Positions 27,739 to 36,177 of a stretch of 40,938 bases of DNA are shown here, one piece after another. The notes under the pieces were generated by a model that worked only from the letters and a program-made list of their open reading frames with translations, was not told where the DNA came from and searched no databases. The stretch is from the NCBI GenBank assembly GCA_003233175.1, contig QIKY01000222.1:1-40938 (forward strand), in the 5' to 3' direction. The position numbers were made by a program, and so were the translations under genes. The DNA is from Planctomycetaceae bacterium. Lineage in GTDB: Bacteria > Planctomycetota > Planctomycetia > Pirellulales > Pirellulaceae. The stretch's first letter is position 1, and every line of letters begins with the position of its first letter.

Positions 27739-27889
27739 TCGTCCTGTCGTCGCCTTTCGCTCCGTGAAAGCAGTGTTCTTACGCGGAGCGAATGCTGACA
27801 ATAAAAAATCGCCCGGCGCTAACGGCCGCTGGCAATACATCCACCGCAATACAATCCACCGAATTACAACAGACAAGCAATAAACGACC

Positions 27890-28768
27890 ATGACTAGAAA
27901 AGGCATTATTCTTGCCGGCGGCTCGGGTACGAGGTTATACCCGGCGACGTCGGCGGTCAGTAAACAAATGTTGCCGGTTTACGATAAGCCGATGATCTAT
28001 TACCCTCTGTCGACTCTGATGCTGGCGGGGATTCGCGACATCCTCGTGATCTCGACTCCCGAAGATATCGGTTCCTTCGAGCGGCTGTTGGGAGACGGCG
28101 GCCAGATCGGCATCGCGATACGTTACGCGGTTCAAACAAACCCTGGCGGGCTGGCGCAGGCGTTCGTGATTGGCCGGGATTTCGTTGGAAACGATTGTGT
28201 GACGCTTGTCCTGGGCGACAATATCTTCTATGGGCAAGGGTTTCAGGGTCTGTTGATGAATGTTGCCGCACAAGAGCAGGGCGCCACGATCTTCGCTTAT
28301 CAGGTTACGGCTCCGCAGCGCTACGGCATCGTCGAGTTGACAGACGATGGTGATGCGATTTCCCTGGAAGAGAAGCCGGAACAGCCCAAATCTCCGTTCG
28401 CGGTCACGGGCCTCTACTTTTACGATAACCAAGTGTTGGATATTGCGGCGGGCTTGGCGCCGTCGCCCCGAGGCGAACTCGAGATAACCGACGTCAACGC
28501 CGAATACCTCCGCCTGGGTAGTCTCCGCGTCGAGTGTCTGGGCCGCGGTTTTGCCTGGCTCGACACCGGCACGCATGAGTCGTTGCTTCAAGCGTCTCAA
28601 TTCGTGGAAGTCATTGAGGCGAGGCAGTCGTTGAAAATCGGTTGCATTGAAGAAGTCGCCTATCGCAAACGGTTTATCACGGCCGAGCAACTTGCCAAGG
28701 TCGCGAGTGAGGCTCCCCATGAATATGGGAATTACTTGCGGCGCCTTCTCGAAAAACAGATCGGGTAA
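27890..28768 (+). CDS. rfbA: Glucose-1-phosphate thymidylyltransferase
   Basis: A 292-residue nucleotidyltransferase that makes dTDP-glucose from dTTP and glucose-1-phosphate, step one of the pathway. The N-terminal [20 protein letters not shown] is the nucleotide-binding signature (residues 10-29), followed by [14 protein letters not shown]. Later motifs [30 protein letters not shown] and [12 protein letters not shown] match RmlA. Length is typical. It is 151 bp after rfbB and 4 bp before the epimerase gene. Confidence 0.96.
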   Translation: MTRKGIILAGGSGTRLYPATSAVSKQMLPVYDKPMIYYPLSTLMLAGIRDILVISTPEDIGSFERLLGDGGQIGIAIRYAVQTNPGGLAQAFVIGRDFVGNDCVTLVLGDNIFYGQGFQGLLMNVAAQEQGATIFAYQVTAPQRYGIVELTDDGDAISLEEKPEQPKSPFAVTGLYFYDNQVLDIAAGLAPSPRGELEITDVNAEYLRLGSLRVECLGRGFAWLDTGTHESLLQASQFVEVIEARQSLKIGCIEEVAYRKRFITAEQLAKVASEAPHEYGNYLRRLLEKQIG

Positions 28769-28772
28769 TTCC

Positions 28773-29291
28773 ATGCAGCCAAACGCGAAACCAACGAGTC
28801 ACGACGCAGCAAACAAACCCTTTCTCGATGGCCCCATTCAAGATGTGCGTTGGGCGCCCTTGAAGCCGATTTCCGATCAACGCGGCTGGTTGGTCGAGTT
28901 GTTCCGAAACGATGACTTGCCGCAGACGCTCCATCCCCAGATGGCGTACGTCAGCCAAACGCTGCCCGGCGTTGTCAGAGGTCCTCATGAGCACGAACAC
29001 CAAGCAGACCTGTTCGGGTTCTTCGGCCCCAGCGACTTTGAATTACACCTCTGGGACGCTCGCCCTGGCTCACCCACGTATTGGCGTAAGCAGGTTTTGG
29101 TGGTTGGTCAATCGAACATGGCGTCGGTAATGATTCCGCCCGGCGTCGTGCATGCGTACAAGAACATCGGAACGCTGGCGGGGTTGGTCTTTAACGCGCC
29201 GAACCGTCTGTATGCCGGGCCCGGAAAAACAGAACGAGTCGATGAAATCCGCCATGAAGAAGATCCAAACACGCCGTTTATCCTGGAGTGA
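28773..29291 (+). CDS. rfbC: dTDP-4-dehydrorhamnose 3,5-epimerase-family cupin
   Basis: A 172-residue cupin in the place of RmlC. The ATG at 28773 starts four bases after the rfbA stop. The family core is seen as VVRGPHEHEHQADLFGFFG and VMIPPGVVHAYKN. Classical RmlC has RGLHYQ and PGFAHGF, so this belongs to a divergent branch with a His-rich motif that partly recalls sugar ketoisomerases. Its context with rfbB, rfbA and rfbD makes the epimerase role the best guess. The end overlaps or abuts the rfbD start region. Confidence 0.82.
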   Translation: MQPNAKPTSHDAANKPFLDGPIQDVRWAPLKPISDQRGWLVELFRNDDLPQTLHPQMAYVSQTLPGVVRGPHEHEHQADLFGFFGPSDFELHLWDARPGSPTYWRKQVLVVGQSNMASVMIPPGVVHAYKNIGTLAGLVFNAPNRLYAGPGKTERVDEIRHEEDPNTPFILE

Positions 29292-29299
29292 ATTCGCAC

Positions 29300-30187
29300 A
29301 TGGACTCGCAGGCGACTAACCACGCCAACCCGATCGCAATCGTTGGGGCGGACGGCCAACTCGGCCAGCACTTGTGCAAGTTGCTCGGTGGGATTGCAAT
29401 AGGACTAGGCCACAGTGCGCTCGATATCTCGGACCGAACGCGGGTGCGGTCAACAATGCAGCGCATACGGCCTCGGCTGATTATCAACGCGGCCGCCTAC
29501 ACGAACGTTGATCGGGCGGAAACCGAACCTGAAAAATGCAGATCCATCAATGTCGAGGGCGTCGCGAATCTGGCGAGTGCGTGCCGCAATATTGCCTGCC
29601 CGTTCGTTCACCTCAGCACCGACTACGTGTTTGGCGGCGACGCGCTTCGAACCCAACCGTATCGCGAAGATGCGCCCCCGCAACCGGTGAATGTGTATGG
29701 GAGGTCGAAATTGGAGGGTGAAATCGCGGCCCAGGAATGGCCAAAGACGTTGATCATAAGAACCTGCGGCTTGTATGGACCGATCAGCCGAACGGGGCGC
29801 GCAAGCAACTTTGCCGAAGCAATGGCGTCACTCTCGACGCGCCGGGACACGGTTCGAGTCGTTGACGACCAAGAATGCACGCCGACATATATCCCCCATC
29901 TATCAACGGCGATATTCAAACTCGTTGACGCACAACAGTATGGAATTTACCACATTACCAACTCGGGGAGTTGTACATGGTGTGATTTCGCCGTCGAGAT
30001 CTTTAAGCTATTGCAATCAGACACGAAGGTGCGGCGCGTTTCGAGTGTGGCCTATGGGGCGTCTGCGCTTCGCCCCCGTTACAGTGTGTTAGATAACCGA
30101 AAATACGAAACACAAATCGGCGCCGCCATGCCAACATGGCGCGACGCCCTGCGTGAGTGGCGGCAAACGCGCAGCGGCAACGCTTGA
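29300..30187 (+). CDS. rfbD: dTDP-4-dehydrorhamnose reductase
   Basis: A 295-residue short-chain dehydrogenase that completes dTDP-L-rhamnose. AIVGADGQLGQHL (13-25) binds NADPH; STDYVF (106-111) and Y133-x3-K137 (YGRSK) give the catalytic residues; IIRTCGLYGP follows. The ATG at 29300 has GGAG 11 bases upstream; a GTG at 29288 overlapping the previous stop (GTGA) is the alternative start. It lies 30 bp before the enolase-like gene. Confidence 0.93.
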   Translation: MDSQATNHANPIAIVGADGQLGQHLCKLLGGIAIGLGHSALDISDRTRVRSTMQRIRPRLIINAAAYTNVDRAETEPEKCRSINVEGVANLASACRNIACPFVHLSTDYVFGGDALRTQPYREDAPPQPVNVYGRSKLEGEIAAQEWPKTLIIRTCGLYGPISRTGRASNFAEAMASLSTRRDTVRVVDDQECTPTYIPHLSTAIFKLVDAQQYGIYHITNSGSCTWCDFAVEIFKLLQSDTKVRRVSSVAYGASALRPRYSVLDNRKYETQIGAAMPTWRDALREWRQTRSGNA

Positions 30188-30217
30188 TGGATCCCCTTAT
30201 TTCTGAAAGGCTTAAGA

Positions 30218-31849
30218 TTGTCTGATACAACGATTCTGCATGTTCACGCGCGAGAAGTGCTCGATAGTCGAGGACGTCCGACGGTTGAAGTGGAAATATC
30301 GCTGGGCGGCGGGCGAACGGCCAGCGCCATCGCGCCTTCGGGCGCAAGCACCGGCAGCGCCGAAGCGGTCGAACTACGCGATCATAAAGACGCCTGGTAC
30401 GCCGGGTTGGGCGTGCGCGGCGCGGTGGCGAACGTCAATACGATCATCGCGCCGGCGCTCGTCGGGCAAGACGCCGCGCGTCAAAGCGAAGTCGATGCGT
30501 TGCTCATCGAACTCGACGGCTCGCCGCAAAAAAGCCGCTTGGGCGGCAACGCCCTGATTGCCGTCTCGCTCGCGGCGGCCCATGCCGGAGCGTTGGGCAG
30601 GCAGGTTCCGCTGTACCAACATTTGCACGAACTGCTTCAAGATTGGACGGCCAAAAACGGCTACCGCGATAACCTGTTTCCCCAGTGCGCCCTGCCGCCG
30701 CCCATGACCAACATGATTTCCGGCGGCTTGCACGCCGGCGGCAACCTCGATTTCCAAGACGTTCTCATCATGCCGCTCGGCGCGCCGGATTATCCCACCT
30801 GCCTGGAATGGATCGTACGCGTCTACCGGCGGCTCGGCGCGCTGCTCCGGGAACGGGGCTACGAAGGCTGGCTGGTGGGCGACGAAGGCGGCTACGGACC
30901 GCATCTGAAAACGAATCGCGAAGCGGTGGCGCTGGTGGTCGAGGCGATCGAAAAATCGGAACTGGAGCCCGGTCGAGAAGTTGCGATTGCCTTGGATGTG
31001 GCCGCCACACACTTCTTTCGAGATGGCCAATACCACCTTCAGGCCGAAGGCGGACGCGTGCTCTCCAGTGAACAAATGATCGCCCGACTCGAACAATGGG
31101 TCGACGAATTTCCGATTTTCAGCATTGAAGATGGGCTGGCCGAGGAAGATTGGTCCGGCTGGGAGAAACTGACCGCTCGCCTAGGCGACCGCGTTCAGCT
31201 CGTCGGCGACGATCTGTTCACCACCAACGCGGCGCGCATTCAAACCGGCATTCGCCGCGGCGCCGCCAACAGCGTGTTGGTCAAGGTGAATCAAATCGGC
31301 ACGCTGACCGAAACGATGGCCGCCATGGCGCTCGGTCGGCAGGCGAACATGGCGTTGGTCGTTTCGGCGCGCAGCGGCGAAACCGAAGATTCGACCATCG
31401 CCGACCTGGCGGTCGCGGCCAGCGCCGAACAAATTAAAATCGGCTCGATCGTGCGCAGCGAGCGATTGGTAAAATACAACCGCCTGCTGAAAATCGCCGA
31501 GTCGGTGAACGTCTGGCAACCCGGCGGTGCGCCAACATCCTCCCATTCGTTTGCCCTCGACTCTCGAACCGATGGCGTCGTGTTCTCGGTGCGAGCGCGA
31601 GCCGGCGGCCGAAAAAACGCGGTGGGCGGCGAAATCGACGGCGCGCTGCGAGTTTCGGTCACGCAGGCGCCGGAGAAAGGCAAAGCCAACAAGGCGATCA
31701 TCGGCCTGCTGAGTAAAGCGCTGGGCGTGAAGAAATCCGCCTTGACGCTCGTCGCCGGTGAGACCTCGTCGCGAAAAAAGTTCCAGGTGCAAGGCCTCAA
31801 CAGCGAGACGCTGCAAAGCCGCCTAAAAAGCCTCTCGCCAGACGCCTGA
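30218..31849 (+). CDS. Divergent enolase fused to a C-terminal DUF167 domain
   Basis: A 543-residue protein. Residues 1-432 are an enolase by pattern (LDSRGRPTVEVE, PSGASTG, GDEGGYGP, SIEDGLAEEDW, GDDLFTTN, KVNQIGTLTET, SGETEDSTIADLAV). Metal ligands D260, E304, D331 and catalytic E223, K356, K407 and H172 are kept. The metal/substrate residue usually in QEF is Asp181, and the SHRSGE histidine is Ala384. Residues about 453-525 are a DUF167 (YggU-like) domain (RARAGGRKNAV, EKGKANKAIIGLLSK). The start is TTG at 30218, supported by GAAAGG seven bases upstream. It follows rfbD by 30 bp. It may be a second enolase with changed activity, or a working enolase; the fusion role is unknown. Confidence 0.88.
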   Translation: MSDTTILHVHAREVLDSRGRPTVEVEISLGGGRTASAIAPSGASTGSAEAVELRDHKDAWYAGLGVRGAVANVNTIIAPALVGQDAARQSEVDALLIELDGSPQKSRLGGNALIAVSLAAAHAGALGRQVPLYQHLHELLQDWTAKNGYRDNLFPQCALPPPMTNMISGGLHAGGNLDFQDVLIMPLGAPDYPTCLEWIVRVYRRLGALLRERGYEGWLVGDEGGYGPHLKTNREAVALVVEAIEKSELEPGREVAIALDVAATHFFRDGQYHLQAEGGRVLSSEQMIARLEQWVDEFPIFSIEDGLAEEDWSGWEKLTARLGDRVQLVGDDLFTTNAARIQTGIRRGAANSVLVKVNQIGTLTETMAAMALGRQANMALVVSARSGETEDSTIADLAVAASAEQIKIGSIVRSERLVKYNRLLKIAESVNVWQPGGAPTSSHSFALDSRTDGVVFSVRARAGGRKNAVGGEIDGALRVSVTQAPEKGKANKAIIGLLSKALGVKKSALTLVAGETSSRKKFQVQGLNSETLQSRLKSLSPDA

Positions 31850-32104
31850 GCGGAAGATCACCCCTTGTTTTCTTCGCATTTCGGTCTGCTGGGGCCACTT
31901 TTTTTCACGATGCGGCGCGCCGACGCCGGCCGCGCAAAACACGCAAGTGTTGCTGTAGTCATCGTTTAGTTTCGCGACGGCGGAGGCGCGGTCATTCACG
32001 TGACGCTGTTTCGTTCAATTTTCCGGATTGTAACGCCGATTATTATAGGTAAGCACCCCCACCCTTTCTCCATGGAATGATTCACTGTGAAGGATACGCC
32101 TGTT
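31850..32104. other. Intergenic region upstream of the lipoprotein gene
   Basis: No gene or clear hairpin is visible in these 255 bases. The A/T-rich part near 32035-32050 (attattatagg) could hold the lipoprotein promoter, but no -35/-10 pair was assigned. Confidence 0.4.
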
Positions 32105-32443
32105 ATGAAACGCGCGCTTTTGGCGTTAGTGGCCGTCGTCTGGATTGCCGCCGGAACGGGCTGTCACTGGCAAAACGCCGGTTTACAGGGGGAGCAACAG
32201 GGCGGCGGCGGCTATGGCGCCTGCTCCTCATGCGGCGGTGAACAATATGCCGGCGGCGTCTGCAGCTCCTGCGGAGGAAGTACGATTTCGGGCGACTTCT
32301 TCTCCACTCGCCGCGCCCGCAAGGCGGAGGCGGAAGCCATGGAAGCGGCTGGTCCTCCGACCGGCGCCACCGGCTATCCCTATTACACCACGCGTGGCCC
32401 CCGCGACTACTTCACCAAGGAACCGATGTCGATCGGTTATTGA
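32105..32443 (+). CDS. Small Cys/Gly-rich lipoprotein
   Basis: A 112-residue secreted protein. The ATG at 32105 (AAGGA about ten bases upstream) gives a short basic start, a hydrophobic run (about 4-16) and GTGC, a probable lipobox of planctomycete style. After that come Gly-rich segments and two CSSCGG motifs, which may bind a metal or form disulfides. The C-terminal part is Tyr/Pro-rich. Similar small CxxCGG lipoproteins are frequent in planctomycetes; function unknown. A GTG at 32087 is an alternative start. Confidence 0.75.
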   Translation: MKRALLALVAVVWIAAGTGCHWQNAGLQGEQQGGGGYGACSSCGGEQYAGGVCSSCGGSTISGDFFSTRRARKAEAEAMEAAGPPTGATGYPYYTTRGPRDYFTKEPMSIGY

Positions 32444-32470
32444 GCGAAGCACTTTGAGATAACCTAATTC

Positions 32471-32503
32471 AAAAGCCCGGCATTTTGAAAATGCCGGGCT
32501 TTT
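32471..32503. terminator. Bidirectional hairpin terminator (same sequence as 11467-11499)
   Basis: The 16-bp perfect stem aaaagcccggcatttt with aaaatgccgggctttt lies between the convergent lipoprotein and DUF1569 genes, with T runs on both strands. The 33-bp sequence is identical to the one after the exb operon. Confidence 0.8.
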
Positions 32504-32508
32504 TGTCG

Positions 32509-33087
32509 TTAGCTTGATTTTTTTTCCGCGGGCTTCACAAAGCTCAAATGCATTTCGGCATGCCGGAGGCAGAGTTCATCCCATTGGCGGAGTGTCATTC
32601 GGCCAAAAATGGGGTGAGGCATGCGGGTGTCTTCACAGCGCAAGCGAGCAACGGCGTCGTACAAATGGTGCAGGGCGGTTTGCGTGTCGGCGGTGGGGCC
32701 CACGGTCACTAACCGCTGAGCGTCTTCAGGTAGACGATATCCCGCAGGCATGCCTTTCTTTAAGATGCGGCGGCGAATAAGCGGCCCAATCAGCCGGATA
32801 TGCCAGGGCGCGGAGAAAGGCATGCCATCGATGGAGGCGTCCATCGCGATCGCCAAATGCTCAAAAATTTGCGCCAACGTCCAATTGCCAAGCAAAACAA
32901 GCTCGCTCGCCGCCGCCAGGCGTTCAGCTTCCTCAAGAATATCGCCGAGCGAATGGAAGCGAAGTTTTCGACGATTGGCCACACGACCGGTTTCCACCGC
33001 TTCGCCTTCTTGCTCGACAGGCCCTTCTTGCTCGACAGGCCCTTGTTGCTCAACAGGCGATGAAGAAGAAATCGTGGAGTTGGCCAT
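32509..33087 (-). CDS. DUF1569 (DinB-like) protein
   Basis: A 192-residue protein. Residues about 38-190 match DUF1569, a four-helix DinB-type fold, with NWTLAQIFEHLAIAMDASIDG and the late HAEMHLSFV supplying the histidines that usually bind metal. The N-terminus is a variable tail holding three six-residue repeats of PVEQ(Q/E)G type, encoded by 18-bp tandem repeats at 33006-33059. The function of DUF1569 proteins is unknown. The gene converges with the lipoprotein gene and is upstream of nothing obvious. Confidence 0.85.
   Translation of the reverse strand: MANSTISSSSPVEQQGPVEQEGPVEQEGEAVETGRVANRRKLRFHSLGDILEEAERLAAASELVLLGNWTLAQIFEHLAIAMDASIDGMPFSAPWHIRLIGPLIRRRILKKGMPAGYRLPEDAQRLVTVGPTADTQTALHHLYDAVARLRCEDTRMPHPIFGRMTLRQWDELCLRHAEMHLSFVKPAEKKSS
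33006..33059. repeat. Three 18-bp tandem repeats inside the DUF1569 gene
   Basis: cttcttgctcgacaggcc occurs at 33006-33023 and 33024-33041, and a third copy with three changes at 33042-33059. In frame they encode repeated VEQ(Q/E)GP units in the N-terminal tail. Copy number could vary by slippage without breaking the frame. Confidence 0.85.
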
Positions 33088-33230
33088 ATCGATTTTTACC
33101 GGGAAGTGTTCATTTCACTACCGAACCGTTGGTATACAACGCGTTTGGAAATGGTGCAAGCTTTTGACGCCTCACCCCGGAAAAATGTTCCCTTTTGCGA
33201 CTCCCCAATTGACGGTTGCTCAATTTTCGA

Positions 33231-35747
33231 TCACTTGATGAAGACGCGTTGTCGCCAGGCCCGAACAGAGATGCGGCCATCCGCTGCAATGACCACCTCC
33301 ACCGCTCCGTCGCGGGCGGTATGCAGCACGGCGGCGCCGGCCTTTTGAAACGAACGCGTGACTTCGTTCAGCCGGTGGTGGATCCCACCGCTAATGATTA
33401 CCGTTTCGGGGTTGCACCAAGCCGCAAAACCGCTGGGCCGGCTGCGAGGGCTTCCATGATGGGGCGCCATCGCGATATCGCAATCGAGCGGTTCTTCCGC
33501 CAACACATCTTCCAGTCCTGGCGATTCCAGGTCGCCGGGAAGAATGATGCGCCGCCCGGCGAACGAGCAAACCAGCACAATACTGTTGGCGTTGTCGCCG
33601 CCCAGCACGCCGCGCCGCGGCGGGTGCAGAATATCGAGCACGACATTACCGCCGGCTGAAAGTCGGTCGGCGGCGTAAATTTCCTTCAGCGGAACTGCGG
33701 CGTCTCGAATCGCAGCGGCCAATGCGTGCAGCGCGGGCGTGTTGTTTTCGAACATCACGGGCGAAACATAAACCGCGCCCACGGAAAACCGTTCGAGCAG
33801 CCGGGGGAGCGCGTTGTAGTGGTCGGCGTCGGCGTGCGAGAGGATGACCGCGTCGAGATGCGAGATTTTTTTTGACCACAACACCGAGGCGATTTTACCC
33901 GCCGGCGTTTCGGGCGAACCAAGCCCGCCGGCGTCGTACAGCAGGGTGCGTTGGTCGGGAAGTTCGAGCAACACGGCGGTTCCGTGCCCGACGTCTATGA
34001 ACGTACAAACCAGCGCGGCTGCCGATTCCGCGCTGCTTTTGGGTTGCTGCGCGCCGACGCCGACCGCCGCCCAAACCAGGCACGCCGTCCAGGCCCACTT
34101 TCGCGCCGGACGCCAACCCGGGGCGTAAATATACAGCAGCAAGCCGCCATAAAAAACCGCCAGCCACCACGCCTCAGGACCGGCGGTCCAGGCGAAGTGC
34201 GGCCGGATTCCCTCCACGCGCTGCAAGGCGTTTTCCAAAACGCCCAAGCTGGCGTCGCAGAGCTGGCCCGGCACAACTGCCAGATACGGCGAAACCACGT
34301 TCAAGCAGATCATGGCGAAACCAGAAAGCAACGCCATCGCCATGGGAAAGGTCAGCAGCGGACTGAGCGGTATCGCCAGCGGCGAGACAAGATGAAACCG
34401 AGCGGCCACCAGCGGCGCGGCGCCCAGCCAGATGAACGTGCTGATCACGACCAGATGCCCAGCCGAGGAAGCCACGCGTTTCGCCACCCGCCAACACACA
34501 GGACGCGTACTCGCGATTAAGCGGTCGAGCGGATCTTGCTCCCCTTGTTTTGTTCGCGTCCAAATGACCGCCAGCACAATGCTCACCGCTAGGAACGAAA
34601 GTTGTACGCCGGTGTTAAAGAGGGCGTCGGGGTTGTGCAGCAACACAATCAGACCGGCAATGGCCAGCGAGTTGGCGGCCCAGGCTTGGCGGCCTTGGAG
34701 TCGGCCCACGCAGTAGACGATCACCATCACCGCCGCCCGTGCAACGGGAGGACGCCCCTCCGTCACGACGACGTAAAACACCACCAAGGCCATCGCCAGA
34801 TAATAGGCGGTGCGGCGGCGGAGCAAACCCAGCCGGGCAAGGTAGAGCACGGCGCCAGCCAAAATACCGACGTGCAATCCCGAGATTGCCAGCAAATGAA
34901 ACGCGCCAGCGCGTTGCCAACGCGCTGTGCGTTGGTCGTCGATACGGCCCCGCGCGCCGAGCAAAACAGCCGAAGCCAACGGCGCCTGTTCCGGGCCAAT
35001 GTGTTGGTTGATCGTTTGTTGGCAGGCGGTTCTCAGGCGGTGGCGCCAAGTGGCGGGGCTCCAAACGCTGGCCGGCGCCGAGACCTTGATGCAATCAGGA
35101 TGCGGCGCTCGCAGGAGTGTCAACTCCCGCTTGGCTCTCGACCGGGCGGCGAAGTCGAACACGCCAGGGTTCCCCGGAGAGCGAGCCGCATTAACATTCG
35201 CAAAAATTCGCAGATGGTCGCCGGTTTCGACTCCCAACAAATGCCCGTCGACGCGAAGCACCGCCAAGCCGGAGGCAGCGCGCCATTGCCGGCCATCGCG
35301 CAGCCGCACGACCCGCACGCGCAGACGCGTCGCATCGCCGCCGGGGATCGTTCGCAAGGGGTCGGGCGCTGGTCGCGTTTCTCGCTGCGGGCCGCTCACC
35401 GCGATTGCCTCCAGGCAAAGCGGCTCGGCCATCGAGCCCGCGAAAAAACCGAGATCGTCGGGCGCATAGAGCCGCCAATGCAAGTGACGCCGTCCGCCGC
35501 CCAGGCAAATCACCGCCAACAAAAGCAGCACAAGCGAGATTCGCGGCCGGGCAAAACCGCAGGCCGACGCCAACCACATCAACAGCGAAGAAAAACCCAA
35601 CGCCAGCCAAACCGCCCACGACGGCGCGAGTAGCCAGTCGACCACCACGCCCGCCGCTAACGCCGCCAATAACGCCACCAGCGGCTGCTCCGGCGCGGCG
35701 GGCGGTTGCTCGCCGGCGGCGGCCTTCAGTGGTTCGACCTTGGGCAT
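33231..35747 (-). CDS. comEC: ComEC/Rec2-family DNA uptake channel protein
   Basis: An 838-residue inner-membrane protein. The ATG at 35747 is preferred over upstream in-frame starts since it leads quickly to the first membrane helices (about 22-65). A soluble DUF4131-type part (about 90-220) precedes the Competence membrane domain, marked by HLLAISGLHVGILAG. The C-terminal metallo-beta-lactamase-type domain (about 600-838) has SHADADHYNALP, then later APHHGSPRS. Known ComEC proteins pass single-stranded DNA across the inner membrane, and the MBL part may degrade the other strand. It stands alone, as comEC often does in planctomycetes. Confidence 0.93.
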   Translation of the reverse strand: MPKVEPLKAAAGEQPPAAPEQPLVALLAALAAGVVVDWLLAPSWAVWLALGFSSLLMWLASACGFARPRISLVLLLLAVICLGGGRRHLHWRLYAPDDLGFFAGSMAEPLCLEAIAVSGPQRETRPAPDPLRTIPGGDATRLRVRVVRLRDGRQWRAASGLAVLRVDGHLLGVETGDHLRIFANVNAARSPGNPGVFDFAARSRAKRELTLLRAPHPDCIKVSAPASVWSPATWRHRLRTACQQTINQHIGPEQAPLASAVLLGARGRIDDQRTARWQRAGAFHLLAISGLHVGILAGAVLYLARLGLLRRRTAYYLAMALVVFYVVVTEGRPPVARAAVMVIVYCVGRLQGRQAWAANSLAIAGLIVLLHNPDALFNTGVQLSFLAVSIVLAVIWTRTKQGEQDPLDRLIASTRPVCWRVAKRVASSAGHLVVISTFIWLGAAPLVAARFHLVSPLAIPLSPLLTFPMAMALLSGFAMICLNVVSPYLAVVPGQLCDASLGVLENALQRVEGIRPHFAWTAGPEAWWLAVFYGGLLLYIYAPGWRPARKWAWTACLVWAAVGVGAQQPKSSAESAAALVCTFIDVGHGTAVLLELPDQRTLLYDAGGLGSPETPAGKIASVLWSKKISHLDAVILSHADADHYNALPRLLERFSVGAVYVSPVMFENNTPALHALAAAIRDAAVPLKEIYAADRLSAGGNVVLDILHPPRRGVLGGDNANSIVLVCSFAGRRIILPGDLESPGLEDVLAEEPLDCDIAMAPHHGSPRSRPSGFAAWCNPETVIISGGIHHRLNEVTRSFQKAGAAVLHTARDGAVEVVIAADGRISVRAWRQRVFIK

Positions 35748-36177
35748 TTTAACGTCGCACCCGGCTCTAGGATTCTGCTGGCATGTTGGGAAACAACGAA
35801 CATAACAGGCATCGTGATTGCGGCCGGCCGAGATTTCTATAGTGCAAAAATACGCGGGCAGTATACGCAAGCGTTCCGTCGCTTATTTTACCCAGTTCCG
35901 ACGGGGTGAATCAATGTACCTCGCCTCATCGCTACTCCAAGAATCGGCGCACTTCAGGCAAGGAGGAGGGCGCCGGCTACCGCTGTTGTTTATACACAAG
36001 TTGTACGATGGCCTTCCAATGCCGTCGAAACAGGATGTTCCGGGAACAGATCGACGGCCGATAGCCCGCCAACCCTTGCGTTTGCTGTTGGACTACGGTA
36101 TTTTCAGTGGTCTCGCCCGAGTTGTCGCATTCCCGCCTGGGCCTTTTTTCGGCCCTAATTTCCCTTGAGGAGTTGGC
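35748..36177. other. Divergent intergenic region before the ligase gene
   Basis: The 430 bases between comEC (minus) and the AMP ligase (plus) contain an open frame at 35818-36168 with no resemblance to known proteins and no ribosome-binding site, so I do not call it. A good GAGGAG precedes the ligase start at the right end. Promoters cannot be assigned with confidence. Confidence 0.5.

Noticed and set aside
36139-36155. gggcc with ggccc around a T run, as a terminator
   Set aside because: The stem is only five pairs and lies just before a gene start, so it is not convincing.
35818-36168. A 116-codon frame upstream of the acyl ligase
   Set aside because: No ribosome-binding site, no motif, and biased toward a random look; it lies where promoters are expected.
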